From the NCBI RefSeq assembly GCF_002076895.1, contig NZ_CP020465.1, forward strand, positions 2,976,001 to 3,040,000: DNA of 64,000 nt. The letters are read 5' to 3'. Source of the stretch: Cognaticolwellia beringensis (lineage in GTDB: Bacteria > Pseudomonadota > Gammaproteobacteria > Enterobacterales > Alteromonadaceae). A program made the translations under genes and the position numbers. Under the pieces are notes generated by a model. The model did not search any database and was not told the DNA's origin. It worked only from the letters and a program-made list of their open reading frames with translations. Positions 10,497 through 19,474 of this stretch are shown in pieces (within the stretch, counting starts at the first letter, position 1; each line of letters begins with the position of its first letter).

Positions 10497-10978
10497 GAAA
10501 TATTCCTTATTAATCACTTTTCATTGATTTTGGATTGGTAGTGTAAAAATAAATTGTTATTAATTTATATATAAGCAATTATTAAGCCAGCTAAAAAAAA
10601 TACTTATTTTTCAGGTGGTTGGTGTAATTTGGAATTAAGGGTAATTGACTTTTGTAAAAAAAACCGACACTAAACATATAAAAATCAATCAGCTAATGGA
10701 GGGGCAATAAAAAAGTTAATAATTGTAAGAGGTTGATATTATTGAATGGATATTTTGGCTGTGACAAGGTAATTAATTGTAATTATTCAAAATTATTAGT
10801 GATACGCATTAAGTTTTTATGAGTATAATTATTCTTATAGAATGTTTTTATTGGCTTTAACTGTTAACTGTTATTTGTTAATTAATTGGAGTGATATTAT
10901 CACTCCAATTAGTTAGTCCCTCACATTAAATACTGCTTTTTTGATGCTAGTACTTATCACTTCAATACATGATAGGTT
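10497..10978. other. Intergenic region between PEP-CTERM gene and tolC
   Basis: About 480 AT-rich bases with no credible gene. They contain the presumed promoter of the PEP-CTERM gene and a strong inverted repeat at 10884-10910. Confidence 0.6.
10884..10910. repeat. Perfect 12-bp inverted repeat downstream of tolC
   Basis: AATTGGAGTGAT and ATCACTCCAATT separated by three bases. It lies 69 bp past the tolC stop codon. The U-run expected of an intrinsic terminator is missing on both strands, so it may be a 3'-end stabilising hairpin or a protein site. Confidence 0.5.
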
Positions 10979-12340
10979 TTATAGCGTGGCCGTTAACCCT
11001 TGGTTAATGTCCGCTAAATCTTGCTCAGTAATCGTTCCGCCAGCGCGTTTTAGTGCTAATACATTTTGAATGTAATCATAACGAGTAGAAGATAAGTTAC
11101 GCTTGGCGTTATATAGGTTTCTGGTGCTGTTAAGTACATCAACAATAGTACGTGTACCCACTTCAAAGCCTGCTTCAGTTGCTTTTAATGCGCTTTGTGC
11201 GCTCACTACTGATTGCTCTAATGAACGTATGGCTGATACTGCTGCGATTACCGTATTATATGCGTTACGTGTGTTTCGTACTACGTTGCGATATGCTTGT
11301 TCCATATTCTGGCTCGCGGCAACATAGTTGCTTTGTGCTTGACGTACACTGCTTGTTATTCCGCCGCCGGAATAAATAGGCACAGATAAAGCAATGCCAA
11401 TTGAGTGACTATCTAGTGATGGGTTATTAAAATTAGTACCGTTGACTTCATTATCTTGATCGCTGCTACCGTAGCTGCCAGTTAAGCTTAATGTAGGGTA
11501 ATGACCAGATCTAGCAATGTTAATATTTTCTTTGGCAATATCAATACTTATTCTTTCTGCGATTAATTCTAGGTTTTTAGCTTCTGCAGTTTGTTGCCAT
11601 TCGTTAGCACTATCAGGAAATGGACGAGAGGTACTAAAGCGCTCAGTATTTAGAATATTTAAATCACGAGGATAAATATTGGTGATAACACGTAAAGCTT
11701 CTTCGGCATTAAATACTTTATTTTCTGCTCTGATTTCATCCGTTACGGCATTGTCATATTGCGCTTGTGCTTCATGAACATCGGTAACCGCAGTTAAACC
11801 AACAGAGAATCTTTGTTTAGTTTGTTCTAACTGGCGTTCGATAGCTGTTTTTTCAGCAATGGAAAACTCTAAATCATCTTTAGCGCTTAATACCTGAAAA
11901 TATGCTTGCGTTACGCGGACAATTAAATCTTGTTTGGCTAACTGATAAGTAACATCACTTTGGTGGGCAACTTTCTTGGCATTATCGAGTTTTAACCAAG
12001 AGCTATGATTATATAACTGCATGTCTAAATTAATACCGTAGCGAGTCGTATCACTTTTATTCGTCAGAAGTAGGCCTGATGATTGGCCAGTATCTGATGT
12101 AGGAATAAATTCACTTTCGCTTTCTGTATAGCTTGCTGATGCACTTAATTGTGGCAATAATATAGCTCTCGCTTGTTCAATACCTTCTTCTGTCGCTAAA
12201 AATTGCGCATGCGCTCTAAGAACAACCGGATCATTGTTTTTTGCTTGCTGATATACTGACAGTAAATCTTCGGCATTAGCTAAAGAGCTACTTGCAGCAC
12301 ATGCAAAGCCAATAAATAGTGCGGTTATTGTTTTTTTCAT
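10979..12340 (-). CDS. tolC: TolC family outer-membrane efflux/secretion channel
   Basis: The outer-membrane exit duct used by RND and ABC efflux pumps and type I secretion. The 453-aa protein has a signal peptide ending SLANA, then two repeats of the OEP fold with long helices; recognisable blocks are YQQAKNNDPVVLRAHA near the mature start, LSVPIYSGGGITSSVRQAQ, and EAGFEVGTRTIVDVLNSTRNLY near the end. Length is slightly below E. coli TolC. It stands next to and divergent from nudF, an arrangement also found in enterics. No pump genes adjoin it, consistent with a shared TolC. Confidence 0.92.
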   Translation of the reverse strand: MKKTITALFIGFACAASSSLANAEDLLSVYQQAKNNDPVVLRAHAQFLATEEGIEQARAILLPQLSASASYTESESEFIPTSDTGQSSGLLLTNKSDTTRYGINLDMQLYNHSSWLKLDNAKKVAHQSDVTYQLAKQDLIVRVTQAYFQVLSAKDDLEFSIAEKTAIERQLEQTKQRFSVGLTAVTDVHEAQAQYDNAVTDEIRAENKVFNAEEALRVITNIYPRDLNILNTERFSTSRPFPDSANEWQQTAEAKNLELIAERISIDIAKENINIARSGHYPTLSLTGSYGSSDQDNEVNGTNFNNPSLDSHSIGIALSVPIYSGGGITSSVRQAQSNYVAASQNMEQAYRNVVRNTRNAYNTVIAAVSAIRSLEQSVVSAQSALKATEAGFEVGTRTIVDVLNSTRNLYNAKRNLSSTRYDYIQNVLALKRAGGTITEQDLADINQGLTATL

Positions 12341-12514
12341 CTTGAAGCGATTCCTGTAATAATGAACTTGCTATTATCTTTCTAATTGTAACTATCTTAT
12401 CGCGAATAGGGAATTAGCTAAATAAAATAAGTGTTTAGGGAGGTATTCTAGTGTAACAAAATGTTAAGTGCGAGTGAATCGAAAATTATATATTTAAACA
12501 GAAGAGAGTTAATC

Positions 12515-13150
12515 ATGAGTATGACCAAAGATCCTTTATTACGCTTTAGTTTAGCTGATGTAGAGGTAGTTGAAAAATCAAGAAAATATCAAGGTTTTTT
12601 CGCTATTGATGAGTATCTATTTCGTCATAAGCTTTATGCGGGGGGCTACAGCAAAGTATTAAAACGAGAGGTTTTTGAACGAGGAGATGCTGTTGGATTA
12701 TTACCTTATGATCCGAAAACAGATTCGGTAATATTAATTGAACAATTTCGCTCAGGCGCATTGCGCAGTAACACAGGTCCTTGGCAATTAGAGCTCATTG
12801 CCGGTATGTTTTCAGAAAATGAAATACCACTAGACGTCGCGATTCGCGAAGCAAAAGAAGAGGCTGACTTAGATCTAGCGCCTGATAAAGTGATTAAAGT
12901 GATGAATTACCTTTCAAGCTCTGGCGGCATGAGTGAGTGTATCCACCTTTACTGTGCATGTGTAGATAGCGAGAATGTTTCTGGTGTTTATGGATTAGAG
13001 TCCGAAGGTGAAGATATTTTAGTTCACGTGGTTGCACGAAAAGATGCGCAGAAATTACTTGAACAGGGAAAGATACTTAATGCTGCCACTATTATTGCGT
13101 TACAATGGTTAGATCTAAATCTTGATAAGCTTAAATCAAGCTGGAAATAA
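12515..13150 (+). CDS. nudF: ADP-ribose pyrophosphatase (Nudix)
   Basis: Hydrolyses ADP-ribose to AMP and ribose 5-phosphate. The Nudix box is seen as AGMFSENEIPLDVAIREAKEE, matching Gx5Ex7REUxEE. ATG 12515 (GAGAG upstream) gives 211 aa, the size of E. coli NudF; an upstream in-frame ATG at 12461 would add 18 residues with no family similarity. It is the first gene of a tight plus-strand run to parE, with yqiB starting straight after the stop codon. Confidence 0.92.
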   Translation: MSMTKDPLLRFSLADVEVVEKSRKYQGFFAIDEYLFRHKLYAGGYSKVLKREVFERGDAVGLLPYDPKTDSVILIEQFRSGALRSNTGPWQLELIAGMFSENEIPLDVAIREAKEEADLDLAPDKVIKVMNYLSSSGGMSECIHLYCACVDSENVSGVYGLESEGEDILVHVVARKDAQKLLEQGKILNAATIIALQWLDLNLDKLKSSWK

Positions 13151-13609
13151 ATGTCTGTTGTTGCAAAAAAATATCGTCCACATTTACCAACTTTAATGTC
13201 CTTGTTTGAGGTCAATTATATGTTGCTGCTGCGTGTACTTGCTGATAAAGAATTGGCAGGAGAGCAGCGCTGTTTCTTTATTTCTGACTTTTTAAGTTAT
13301 CGAGTTCAGATTAATGAAGTCACAAAATACACAACATTACTGACGATTAACCAAGAAGCAAATATTCACGGCTATAATTTAACCGAATTATTTCGTCCGA
13401 AAATGGTGGTTCGCTTGTATCATGACGCCCGCATGGCTGAAGTGATCAGCAATCAAGATGTAAAGCAGATACAGCCACGTTATGATTACCCCAATGACAA
13501 AATGCATTTACCTGATGAGAAACAACAAGTGAACTATTTTTTAAAAGAGTGGTTACAGCTTTGTTTACAATTAGGCCAAGTGCATATCAATATGACTAAA
13601 AACTCTTAA
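13151..13609 (+). CDS. yqiB: DUF1249 family protein YqiB
   Basis: A 152-aa protein of the conserved, uncharacterised DUF1249 family, always small and usually found between nudF and cpdA as here. It starts directly after the nudF stop and ends five bases before cpdA, so it is surely cotranscribed. Typical blocks are YRPHLPTLMSLFEVNYMLL near the start and RPKMVVRLYHDARMAEV in the middle. No catalytic motif is evident; its role is unknown. Confidence 0.88.
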   Translation: MSVVAKKYRPHLPTLMSLFEVNYMLLLRVLADKELAGEQRCFFISDFLSYRVQINEVTKYTTLLTINQEANIHGYNLTELFRPKMVVRLYHDARMAEVISNQDVKQIQPRYDYPNDKMHLPDEKQQVNYFLKEWLQLCLQLGQVHINMTKNS

Positions 13610-13613
13610 GCTA

Positions 13614-14384
13614 ATGTTACAGAAAATAATCCCTAAAGCACTTACTGTTGCGCAATTAAGTGACAGCCACTTATTCGCAGATCGCAATGGCAAACACCAT
13701 CAAGCGAATGTATACCAAAATTTAAAAAATGTACTGTTGGCAATAAAAAAACAGCCATTAATTGATGCCATCGTTTTCACAGGTGATTTAACGCAAGATC
13801 ATACCGCAGCATCTTATGAACTGTTTGTTAACGCTTTTGAAGAATGCGAAATTACCACGCCGGTCTATTATGTGGCGGGAAACCATGACGAACCAGCACT
13901 GCTAAAAAAGTACCTTGCCAGTGCGCCATTTTGTCAAGATAGCGTAATCGAAAATGATTATTGGCAAGTGCTGTTGTTAGAAAGTAAAAGTGCTACCCCC
14001 GCAGGTATTATTGATGAAGTGGAATGTGATAGGGCAGGCAGTATAATTAACTCAACCAAATCGCAATTGCTGTTAACACATCATCATGCTGTTGATGCTG
14101 GCTTTTTTATCGATCATCATGGCTTGCTCAATAAAGCACCTTTGCAACAATTGCTAACCGAGTATCCTTCAATTAAAGCACTTGGTTGCGGTCATATTCA
14201 TCAAGCGTTAACTTTGCCGGTAAAACTGCCAGATAGAGAGATAAATTTATATGCCTGTCCTGCGACATCAATACAGTTCGATGTAAATTCAGAGACTGCG
14301 AAGTCGAATGGACAACCACCGGGCTATCAACTATTTACCCTTACAGAGACAGGCGAAATAACCTGTAAGGTGTTCTTTGTCTAA
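13614..14384 (+). CDS. cpdA: 3',5'-cyclic-AMP phosphodiesterase (calcineurin-like)
   Basis: A metallophosphoesterase that hydrolyses cAMP and so tunes CRP signalling. All metal-binding blocks are visible: LSDSHLF, FTGDLTQDHT, AGNHDEP, LLTHHHAV and GCGHIHQAL. At 256 aa it is a little shorter than E. coli CpdA (275). It lies in the usual nudF-yqiB-cpdA-yqiA-parE order, four bases after yqiB. Confidence 0.92.
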   Translation: MLQKIIPKALTVAQLSDSHLFADRNGKHHQANVYQNLKNVLLAIKKQPLIDAIVFTGDLTQDHTAASYELFVNAFEECEITTPVYYVAGNHDEPALLKKYLASAPFCQDSVIENDYWQVLLLESKSATPAGIIDEVECDRAGSIINSTKSQLLLTHHHAVDAGFFIDHHGLLNKAPLQQLLTEYPSIKALGCGHIHQALTLPVKLPDREINLYACPATSIQFDVNSETAKSNGQPPGYQLFTLTETGEITCKVFFV

Positions 14385-14407
14385 ACATAAAGAGAAAATA
14401 AGTCACA

Positions 14408-15007
14408 ATGATTAATATTTTATATATTCATGGTTTTAACTCATCGCCACTATCGATGAAAGCGGAGAATACGCGAAAATATTTTGCACAAAATTTTCCT
14501 GAAATAAATTTTCACTGTCCCCAAATAGCGTCTTCACCCAATAGCGCTATTAAACAACTTGAAGATATTATTGCGCTGGAACCTAGTGCTACCTGGTTAT
14601 TAATGGGGTCATCTTTGGGTGGCTATTTTTCCACTTACTTAGCTGAAAAATATCAACTCCAAGCTGTGCTGATTAATCCAGCGGTTAAGCCCTTCGAATT
14701 AATGACAGATTATCTCGGTGAACAGGTAAACCCTTATACCAAAGAGCGCTATCAAGTTAACGTACAACATATAGTTGAACTAAAAGCGCTCGAACAGCAA
14801 AATATATCTAAAAATAATTACTTGGTCATGGTACAAACCGGTGATGAAGTGTTAGATTACCAACAAGCCGTTGAAAAATACCGTCATTGCCAATTGGTCG
14901 TGGAGCAAGGTGGCGATCATAGTTTTATTAACTATGAAAATTCCTTGCCTAAAATCGCGTTATTTTTTAATTTACCATTATTACAGCCTAATGATCAGAA
15001 CATATAA
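14408..15007 (+). CDS. yqiA: YqiA family esterase (alpha/beta hydrolase)
   Basis: A small 199-aa alpha/beta hydrolase. It shows HGFNSSPLSMKA (oxyanion region), the nucleophile elbow GSSLGG (Ser in GxSxG) and the terminal GGDHSF that carries the catalytic His. E. coli YqiA is an esterase acting on short acyl esters and palmitoyl-CoA; the natural substrate here is unknown. The stop codon abuts the parE start, so translation is probably coupled. Confidence 0.9.
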   Translation: MINILYIHGFNSSPLSMKAENTRKYFAQNFPEINFHCPQIASSPNSAIKQLEDIIALEPSATWLLMGSSLGGYFSTYLAEKYQLQAVLINPAVKPFELMTDYLGEQVNPYTKERYQVNVQHIVELKALEQQNISKNNYLVMVQTGDEVLDYQQAVEKYRHCQLVVEQGGDHSFINYENSLPKIALFFNLPLLQPNDQNI

Positions 15008-16897
15008 ATGAGCGAACAATATAATTCCGACTCCATTGAGGTCTTAAGTGGCCTTGACCCTGTACGCCATCGTCCTGGCATGTATACCGATACCACGCGT
15101 CCTAATCATATAGGCCAAGAGGTAATCGATAACTCTGTTGATGAAGCATTAGCAGGGCATGCACAAAATATTACTGTGATTCTTGATAAAGACCAGTCAT
15201 TAGAAGTTATTGATGATGGCCGTGGTATGCCCATTGATATTCATCCAGAAGAGGGAGTGTCAGGGGTAGAGCTTATTTTTTGTAAGTTGCATGCCGGTGG
15301 TAAGTTCTCCAATAAAAATTATCAATTTTCTGGTGGTTTGCACGGTGTGGGGATCTCAGTCGTCAATGCCTTGTCTACCCGAGTAGACGTGTCAGTTAGG
15401 CGCGACGGTAAAGTATACGAAATGGCTTTCGAAAGTGGCTATAAAGTAGAAGAGTTAAGAGAAACAGGTACCGTGGGTCGTCGTAATACCGGTACACGTG
15501 TGAAATTTTGGCCAGACGCTAGTTATTTTGATTCTGCCAAGTTTTCAGCTCGAAGACTCGTACATTTATTAAAAGCTAAAGCTGTACTTTGTCCCGGATT
15601 AACCATCAAGTTTCATGATAAAAACGAAGATGAAAAATATCAATGGTGCTACGAAGATGGTTTAGTCGATTACTTAAAAGAGTCGGTTAAAGGTTATGAA
15701 AGCTTGCCGGAAGAACCTTTTGTTGGCAGTTTTAGCTCGCAACATGAAGCGGCTGACTGGGCGGTGACTTGGTTACCAGAAGGTGGCGAGTCAGTTGGTG
15801 AAAGTTATGTAAACTTAATTCCGACAGTACAAGGCGGAACGCATGTTAACGGGCTGCGCCAAGGCCTATTAGAGTCAATGCGTGAATTTTGTGAATTTAG
15901 AAACTTGATGCCACGAGGTGTTAAGTTAACGCCAGATGATATCTGGGATAAGTGTTCTTATATTCTTTCAGTGAAAATGGAAGACCCGCAATTTGCCGGT
16001 CAAACTAAAGAACGACTTTCTTCTCGCCAATGTGCCGCATTTGTTACTGGGGTAGTAAAAGACTCTTTTAGTTTATGGTTGAACGAGCATACAAGTATTG
16101 CGGAAACATTAGCTGAATTTTGTATCTTTAATGCTCAGCGCCGTTTACGTGCTAGCAAAAAAATTATTCGTAAAAAAGTCACCCAAGGCCCCGCTTTACC
16201 TGGTAAGTTAACTGACTGTGGTAGCCAAGATATTTTGCGTACTGAGCTTTTTTTAGTTGAGGGTGACTCGGCTGGCGGTAGTGCAAAACAAGCACGAGAT
16301 CGTGAAATTCAAGCCATTATGCCGCTGCGTGGTAAAATTTTAAATACTTGGGAAGTTGACTCAGGACAAATATTAGCTTCAGAAGAAGTGCATAATATTT
16401 CTGTCGCTTTAGGTATTGACCCTGATAGTGATGATTTGACGGGACTACGTTATGGTAAAATTTGTATTCTTGCCGATGCCGACTCCGATGGTTTACATAT
16501 TGCGACCTTACTCTGCGCGTTATTTACCCAACATTTTCTGCCTTTAGTACAAGCTGGGCATGTTTATGTTGCAATGCCGCCACTGTATCGTGTTGATGTG
16601 GGTAAAGAAGTATTTTACGCACTAGATGAAGCAGAAAAAGACGGTATTTTGGACCGTATAGAAGCAGAGAAAAAGCGCGGTAAAGTCAACGTACAACGAT
16701 TCAAAGGTCTAGGTGAAATGAATCCATTACAATTACGTGAAACTACCATGGATCCGAACACGCGTCGCTTAGTACAGTTAACCGTAGACGACCATTCAGA
16801 AACTATGGAATTGATGGACATGTTGCTCTCTAAAAAGCGGGCAGGCGATCGGAAAGATTGGTTGCAATCTAAAGGTGATATGGTTGAATTGGATTGA
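15008..16897 (+). CDS. parE: DNA topoisomerase IV subunit B
   Basis: The ATPase subunit of topoisomerase IV, which unlinks daughter chromosomes. The GHKL ATPase region is seen in EVIDNSVDEALAG, DDGRGMP and GGLHGVGISVVNALS. The TOPRIM part shows EGDSAGGSAKQ and DADSDG. The C-terminal end KRAGDRKDWLQ is typical. The length of 629 aa equals the enteric protein. It starts immediately after the yqiA stop codon. Its partner parC lies 4 kb downstream, separated by three genes. Confidence 0.97.
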   Translation: MSEQYNSDSIEVLSGLDPVRHRPGMYTDTTRPNHIGQEVIDNSVDEALAGHAQNITVILDKDQSLEVIDDGRGMPIDIHPEEGVSGVELIFCKLHAGGKFSNKNYQFSGGLHGVGISVVNALSTRVDVSVRRDGKVYEMAFESGYKVEELRETGTVGRRNTGTRVKFWPDASYFDSAKFSARRLVHLLKAKAVLCPGLTIKFHDKNEDEKYQWCYEDGLVDYLKESVKGYESLPEEPFVGSFSSQHEAADWAVTWLPEGGESVGESYVNLIPTVQGGTHVNGLRQGLLESMREFCEFRNLMPRGVKLTPDDIWDKCSYILSVKMEDPQFAGQTKERLSSRQCAAFVTGVVKDSFSLWLNEHTSIAETLAEFCIFNAQRRLRASKKIIRKKVTQGPALPGKLTDCGSQDILRTELFLVEGDSAGGSAKQARDREIQAIMPLRGKILNTWEVDSGQILASEEVHNISVALGIDPDSDDLTGLRYGKICILADADSDGLHIATLLCALFTQHFLPLVQAGHVYVAMPPLYRVDVGKEVFYALDEAEKDGILDRIEAEKKRGKVNVQRFKGLGEMNPLQLRETTMDPNTRRLVQLTVDDHSETMELMDMLLSKKRAGDRKDWLQSKGDMVELD

Positions 16898-16968
16898 TTC
16901 TTCATCGCTCAATTAACAATGAGCAGTTAACTAATCAACTTGGTATTACACTAATTTAGCATGAATTA

Positions 16969-17000
16969 AAAAAGGTATAGCCTCTAGACTATACCTTTTT
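16969..17000 (+). terminator. Rho-independent terminator after parE
   Basis: AAGGTATAG, an eight-base loop, CTATACCTT and a T run, 70 bp past the parE stop. It ends the nudF-parE run. Confidence 0.85.
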
Positions 17001-17020
17001 GCGTTTAATAAGGAGAGTTT

Positions 17021-17428
17021 ATGATAGAGCATCGTCTTTTACGCAGTATATGTCATGCGTCTGTAGGCACTAATGACTTAACTGGGGCCAAATTATTTTA
17101 CACGCCAATATTAGCCATTTTGGGTATAGAGTTGGTCAGCGAATATGAACACGCGGTGGCATACGGTAAAGGCTATCCTGAATTTTGGCTGCAACAACCT
17201 TTTGATAAAAAGCCGGCAACAATGGGTAATGGTGTTCATTTTGGTTTTGTGGCCTTAAGTAAAAAACAAGTTGATGACTTTTATCATTGCGCAATTGCCT
17301 TAGGCGGACGTTGTAATGGTGAGCCAGGGGCAAGGCCAGAGTATGGTGACCCTTATTACGGTTGTTTTATTATTGATCTTGATGGCAATAGAATAGAAGC
17401 TAGTTATTGGCAAGTGACTGAAAAATAA
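17021..17428 (+). CDS. VOC family (glyoxalase/bleomycin resistance-like) protein
   Basis: A 135-aa single-domain vicinal-oxygen-chelate protein. It starts with the usual beta-alpha unit HASVGTNDLTGAKLFYTPIL and ends with the second half DPYYGCFIIDLDGNRIEASYW, whose Glu is the typical metal ligand. AAGGAGAG precedes ATG 17021. The substrate is not evident. It stands alone after the parE terminator. Confidence 0.85.
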   Translation: MIEHRLLRSICHASVGTNDLTGAKLFYTPILAILGIELVSEYEHAVAYGKGYPEFWLQQPFDKKPATMGNGVHFGFVALSKKQVDDFYHCAIALGGRCNGEPGARPEYGDPYYGCFIIDLDGNRIEASYWQVTEK

Positions 17429-17557
17429 TATTAAAAAATATGTTAGCATGTTATTGTCATCGTAATATTTTTCACTAAAAATAATAGTTTATTATTTACA
17501 CTAATTCGTTTTATACTGTAATTTGTACATTATCGCGTAAGCTGTTGGGGCGAAAAT

Positions 17558-19474
17558 TTGTTGAAAAGCGTTGTAAAATTAATCTTTCAAAATAGTGCCC
17601 CCATTCTGTTTATTTTATTGTTAATATCTTGTAAATCAAACGCTTTGCAGTCACTAACGGATAATGACTTTAATACGTTTTTGTTACGGGCAGAACAGCT
17701 CAACAACAGTGATCCCAAAGCCGCACTAATTTTATTAAATAAGCATAAAGAAGCATTAAACACCCAACCCATCACCAACCAAGTGAATTACTATCGTATT
17801 CAGTCTGCGGCGTATGCCGATCAAGCCCTTTACAGCTTAAGCGAAGCATCGTCAGAGCTAGGATTACAACTTGCTAAGAAAATGAATAATCCGAGCATAT
17901 TTATCGCAGACCTTGCATATACAAAAGGTTTTTCAATGGAGAATCTTGGTGATTTCGACGGTGCTTTTCAACTTTATCAAAACGGTTTAGACGTCGCTCG
18001 GTCAATGAATGATCAGGAACTAACCGCTCGAGGGTTGATCAATATTGGCGCGATATTATATTTAAAGAAAGATTACAAACAATCACTCATCGTTCTTAAT
18101 CAGGCATTACAAATTGCTGATGAATTATCAGATGATGCCTTGTTAGGTGATATTAATAGTGAATTGGGCATTTTATACAGTTATATAGGTGAGCAAAGTC
18201 AAGCTAACACTTATTTTGAACAGGCTTATCAATATTTTAAGAAAGCAGGTAAGCATAATTATGCGCTTAATAGTTTGAATAATGTTGCGATTAATCATAC
18301 GAACCAAAAGCTTTATGAACAAGCTATCAAAGTTAATCGAATACTGGAAAGTGAAATTCAACCTAATACGAGTAATCAATTTATTGCCAGCATTTATCGA
18401 AATTTATCGAGAGCGTTGTTGAAAAAAGCAGAGCCAGATATTGAAAATGCTTATCGGTATATTATTCTTGCGGGCGAGTATGTTAAAGAGGTTGAGCAGC
18501 ACTTTGTAAAGCTGCAATATCTGATAGAAAAAGCTTTTATACTTGAAAAAATGGAAAACTATCAAGAAGCATTACTAAACCTAGAGCAAGCGCAAGTTTT
18601 ACTCGAAGGGAAATCGAGCGATGTTTATGATACCAGCGCGTTAAATTTACTCGATTTAAGTGCTAGATTACATTACGCTTTAGGTCATTATAATCAAGCA
18701 TATAAAATTCAATCACAATATTTTATTCAGTCTATAGCTTACAAAAAGGTACGTGAAACCACCGAAATTGATGAATTAAGATTACAATATGAAAGCGAAA
18801 CGGCTCAACGTCATAGAATTATACTAGAGAAAAAACAACGGTTACAAAACTTGCAGTTACAACAAATGACACTTGCTGCTAAGAATCGTCAAGCACTTGT
18901 GGCTGTGTTAGCGGTTTTTACGTTGGTATTGGCATGGTGTTTGTTTCGAATTGTTAAAGGCCAAAGAAGGTTAATTCGTGCAACGCGAACTGATATTTTA
19001 ACCGGGGTAGCAAATCGTCGTAGGTTACTCGAATTAGGCGAAACATATTTCTCGACAGCGAAATCGAAAAATCAGGCTTTTAGTATCTATATGATAGATA
19101 TTGATTTCTTTAAGCATATTAATGATCAGTTTGGACACAGCATTGGCGATAAAGCATTGCAGGAAGTTGCGCTACAAGGCCAACGTTTAATGAGAGAAAA
19201 TGACTTCTTTGGCCGCTATGGCGGTGAAGAATTTATCGCGTTACTGCCAAATACCACTAAGAGTGAAGCCATTGAAGTGGCGCAGAACCTTAGAAAAAAT
19301 ATCGAAAGTGCGAAATGGAAAACTCAACAGATAAAGAAATTAACGATAAGCATTGGTGTTACTACTTTTGAGCAAGACAATTATGCTAACTTTTCAACTT
19401 TATTAAAAGCCGCCCACGAACAACTTAGCAAAGCTAAACAGTCGGGTCGTAATAAGGTTAGCTGTGATGAATAA
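17558..19474 (+). CDS. Diguanylate cyclase with periplasmic TPR region (GGDEF)
   Basis: An envelope sensor that should make c-di-GMP. The start has a lipoprotein-like signal (FILLLISC). About residues 35-420 are tetratricopeptide repeats, then a coiled coil, a membrane helix (VAVLAVFTLVLAWCLF) and a cytoplasmic GGDEF domain. The catalytic motif is intact (GGEEF, about residues 555-559), with DILTGVANRR, IDIDFFKHIND and an RxxD inhibitory site (REND) five residues before it. The start is TTG 17558 or TTG 17561; no ATG is available. It overlaps the next gene by 11 bases, implying coupled expression. Such TPR-GGDEF proteins are abundant in Colwellia and relatives. Confidence 0.88.
   Translation: MLKSVVKLIFQNSAPILFILLLISCKSNALQSLTDNDFNTFLLRAEQLNNSDPKAALILLNKHKEALNTQPITNQVNYYRIQSAAYADQALYSLSEASSELGLQLAKKMNNPSIFIADLAYTKGFSMENLGDFDGAFQLYQNGLDVARSMNDQELTARGLINIGAILYLKKDYKQSLIVLNQALQIADELSDDALLGDINSELGILYSYIGEQSQANTYFEQAYQYFKKAGKHNYALNSLNNVAINHTNQKLYEQAIKVNRILESEIQPNTSNQFIASIYRNLSRALLKKAEPDIENAYRYIILAGEYVKEVEQHFVKLQYLIEKAFILEKMENYQEALLNLEQAQVLLEGKSSDVYDTSALNLLDLSARLHYALGHYNQAYKIQSQYFIQSIAYKKVRETTEIDELRLQYESETAQRHRIILEKKQRLQNLQLQQMTLAAKNRQALVAVLAVFTLVLAWCLFRIVKGQRRLIRATRTDILTGVANRRRLLELGETYFSTAKSKNQAFSIYMIDIDFFKHINDQFGHSIGDKALQEVALQGQRLMRENDFFGRYGGEEFIALLPNTTKSEAIEVAQNLRKNIESAKWKTQQIKKLTISIGVTTFEQDNYANFSTLLKAAHEQLSKAKQSGRNKVSCDE

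Noticed and set aside
10884..10910. Rho-independent terminator of tolC
   Set aside because: The stem is strong but no T run follows on either strand; kept only as an inverted repeat.
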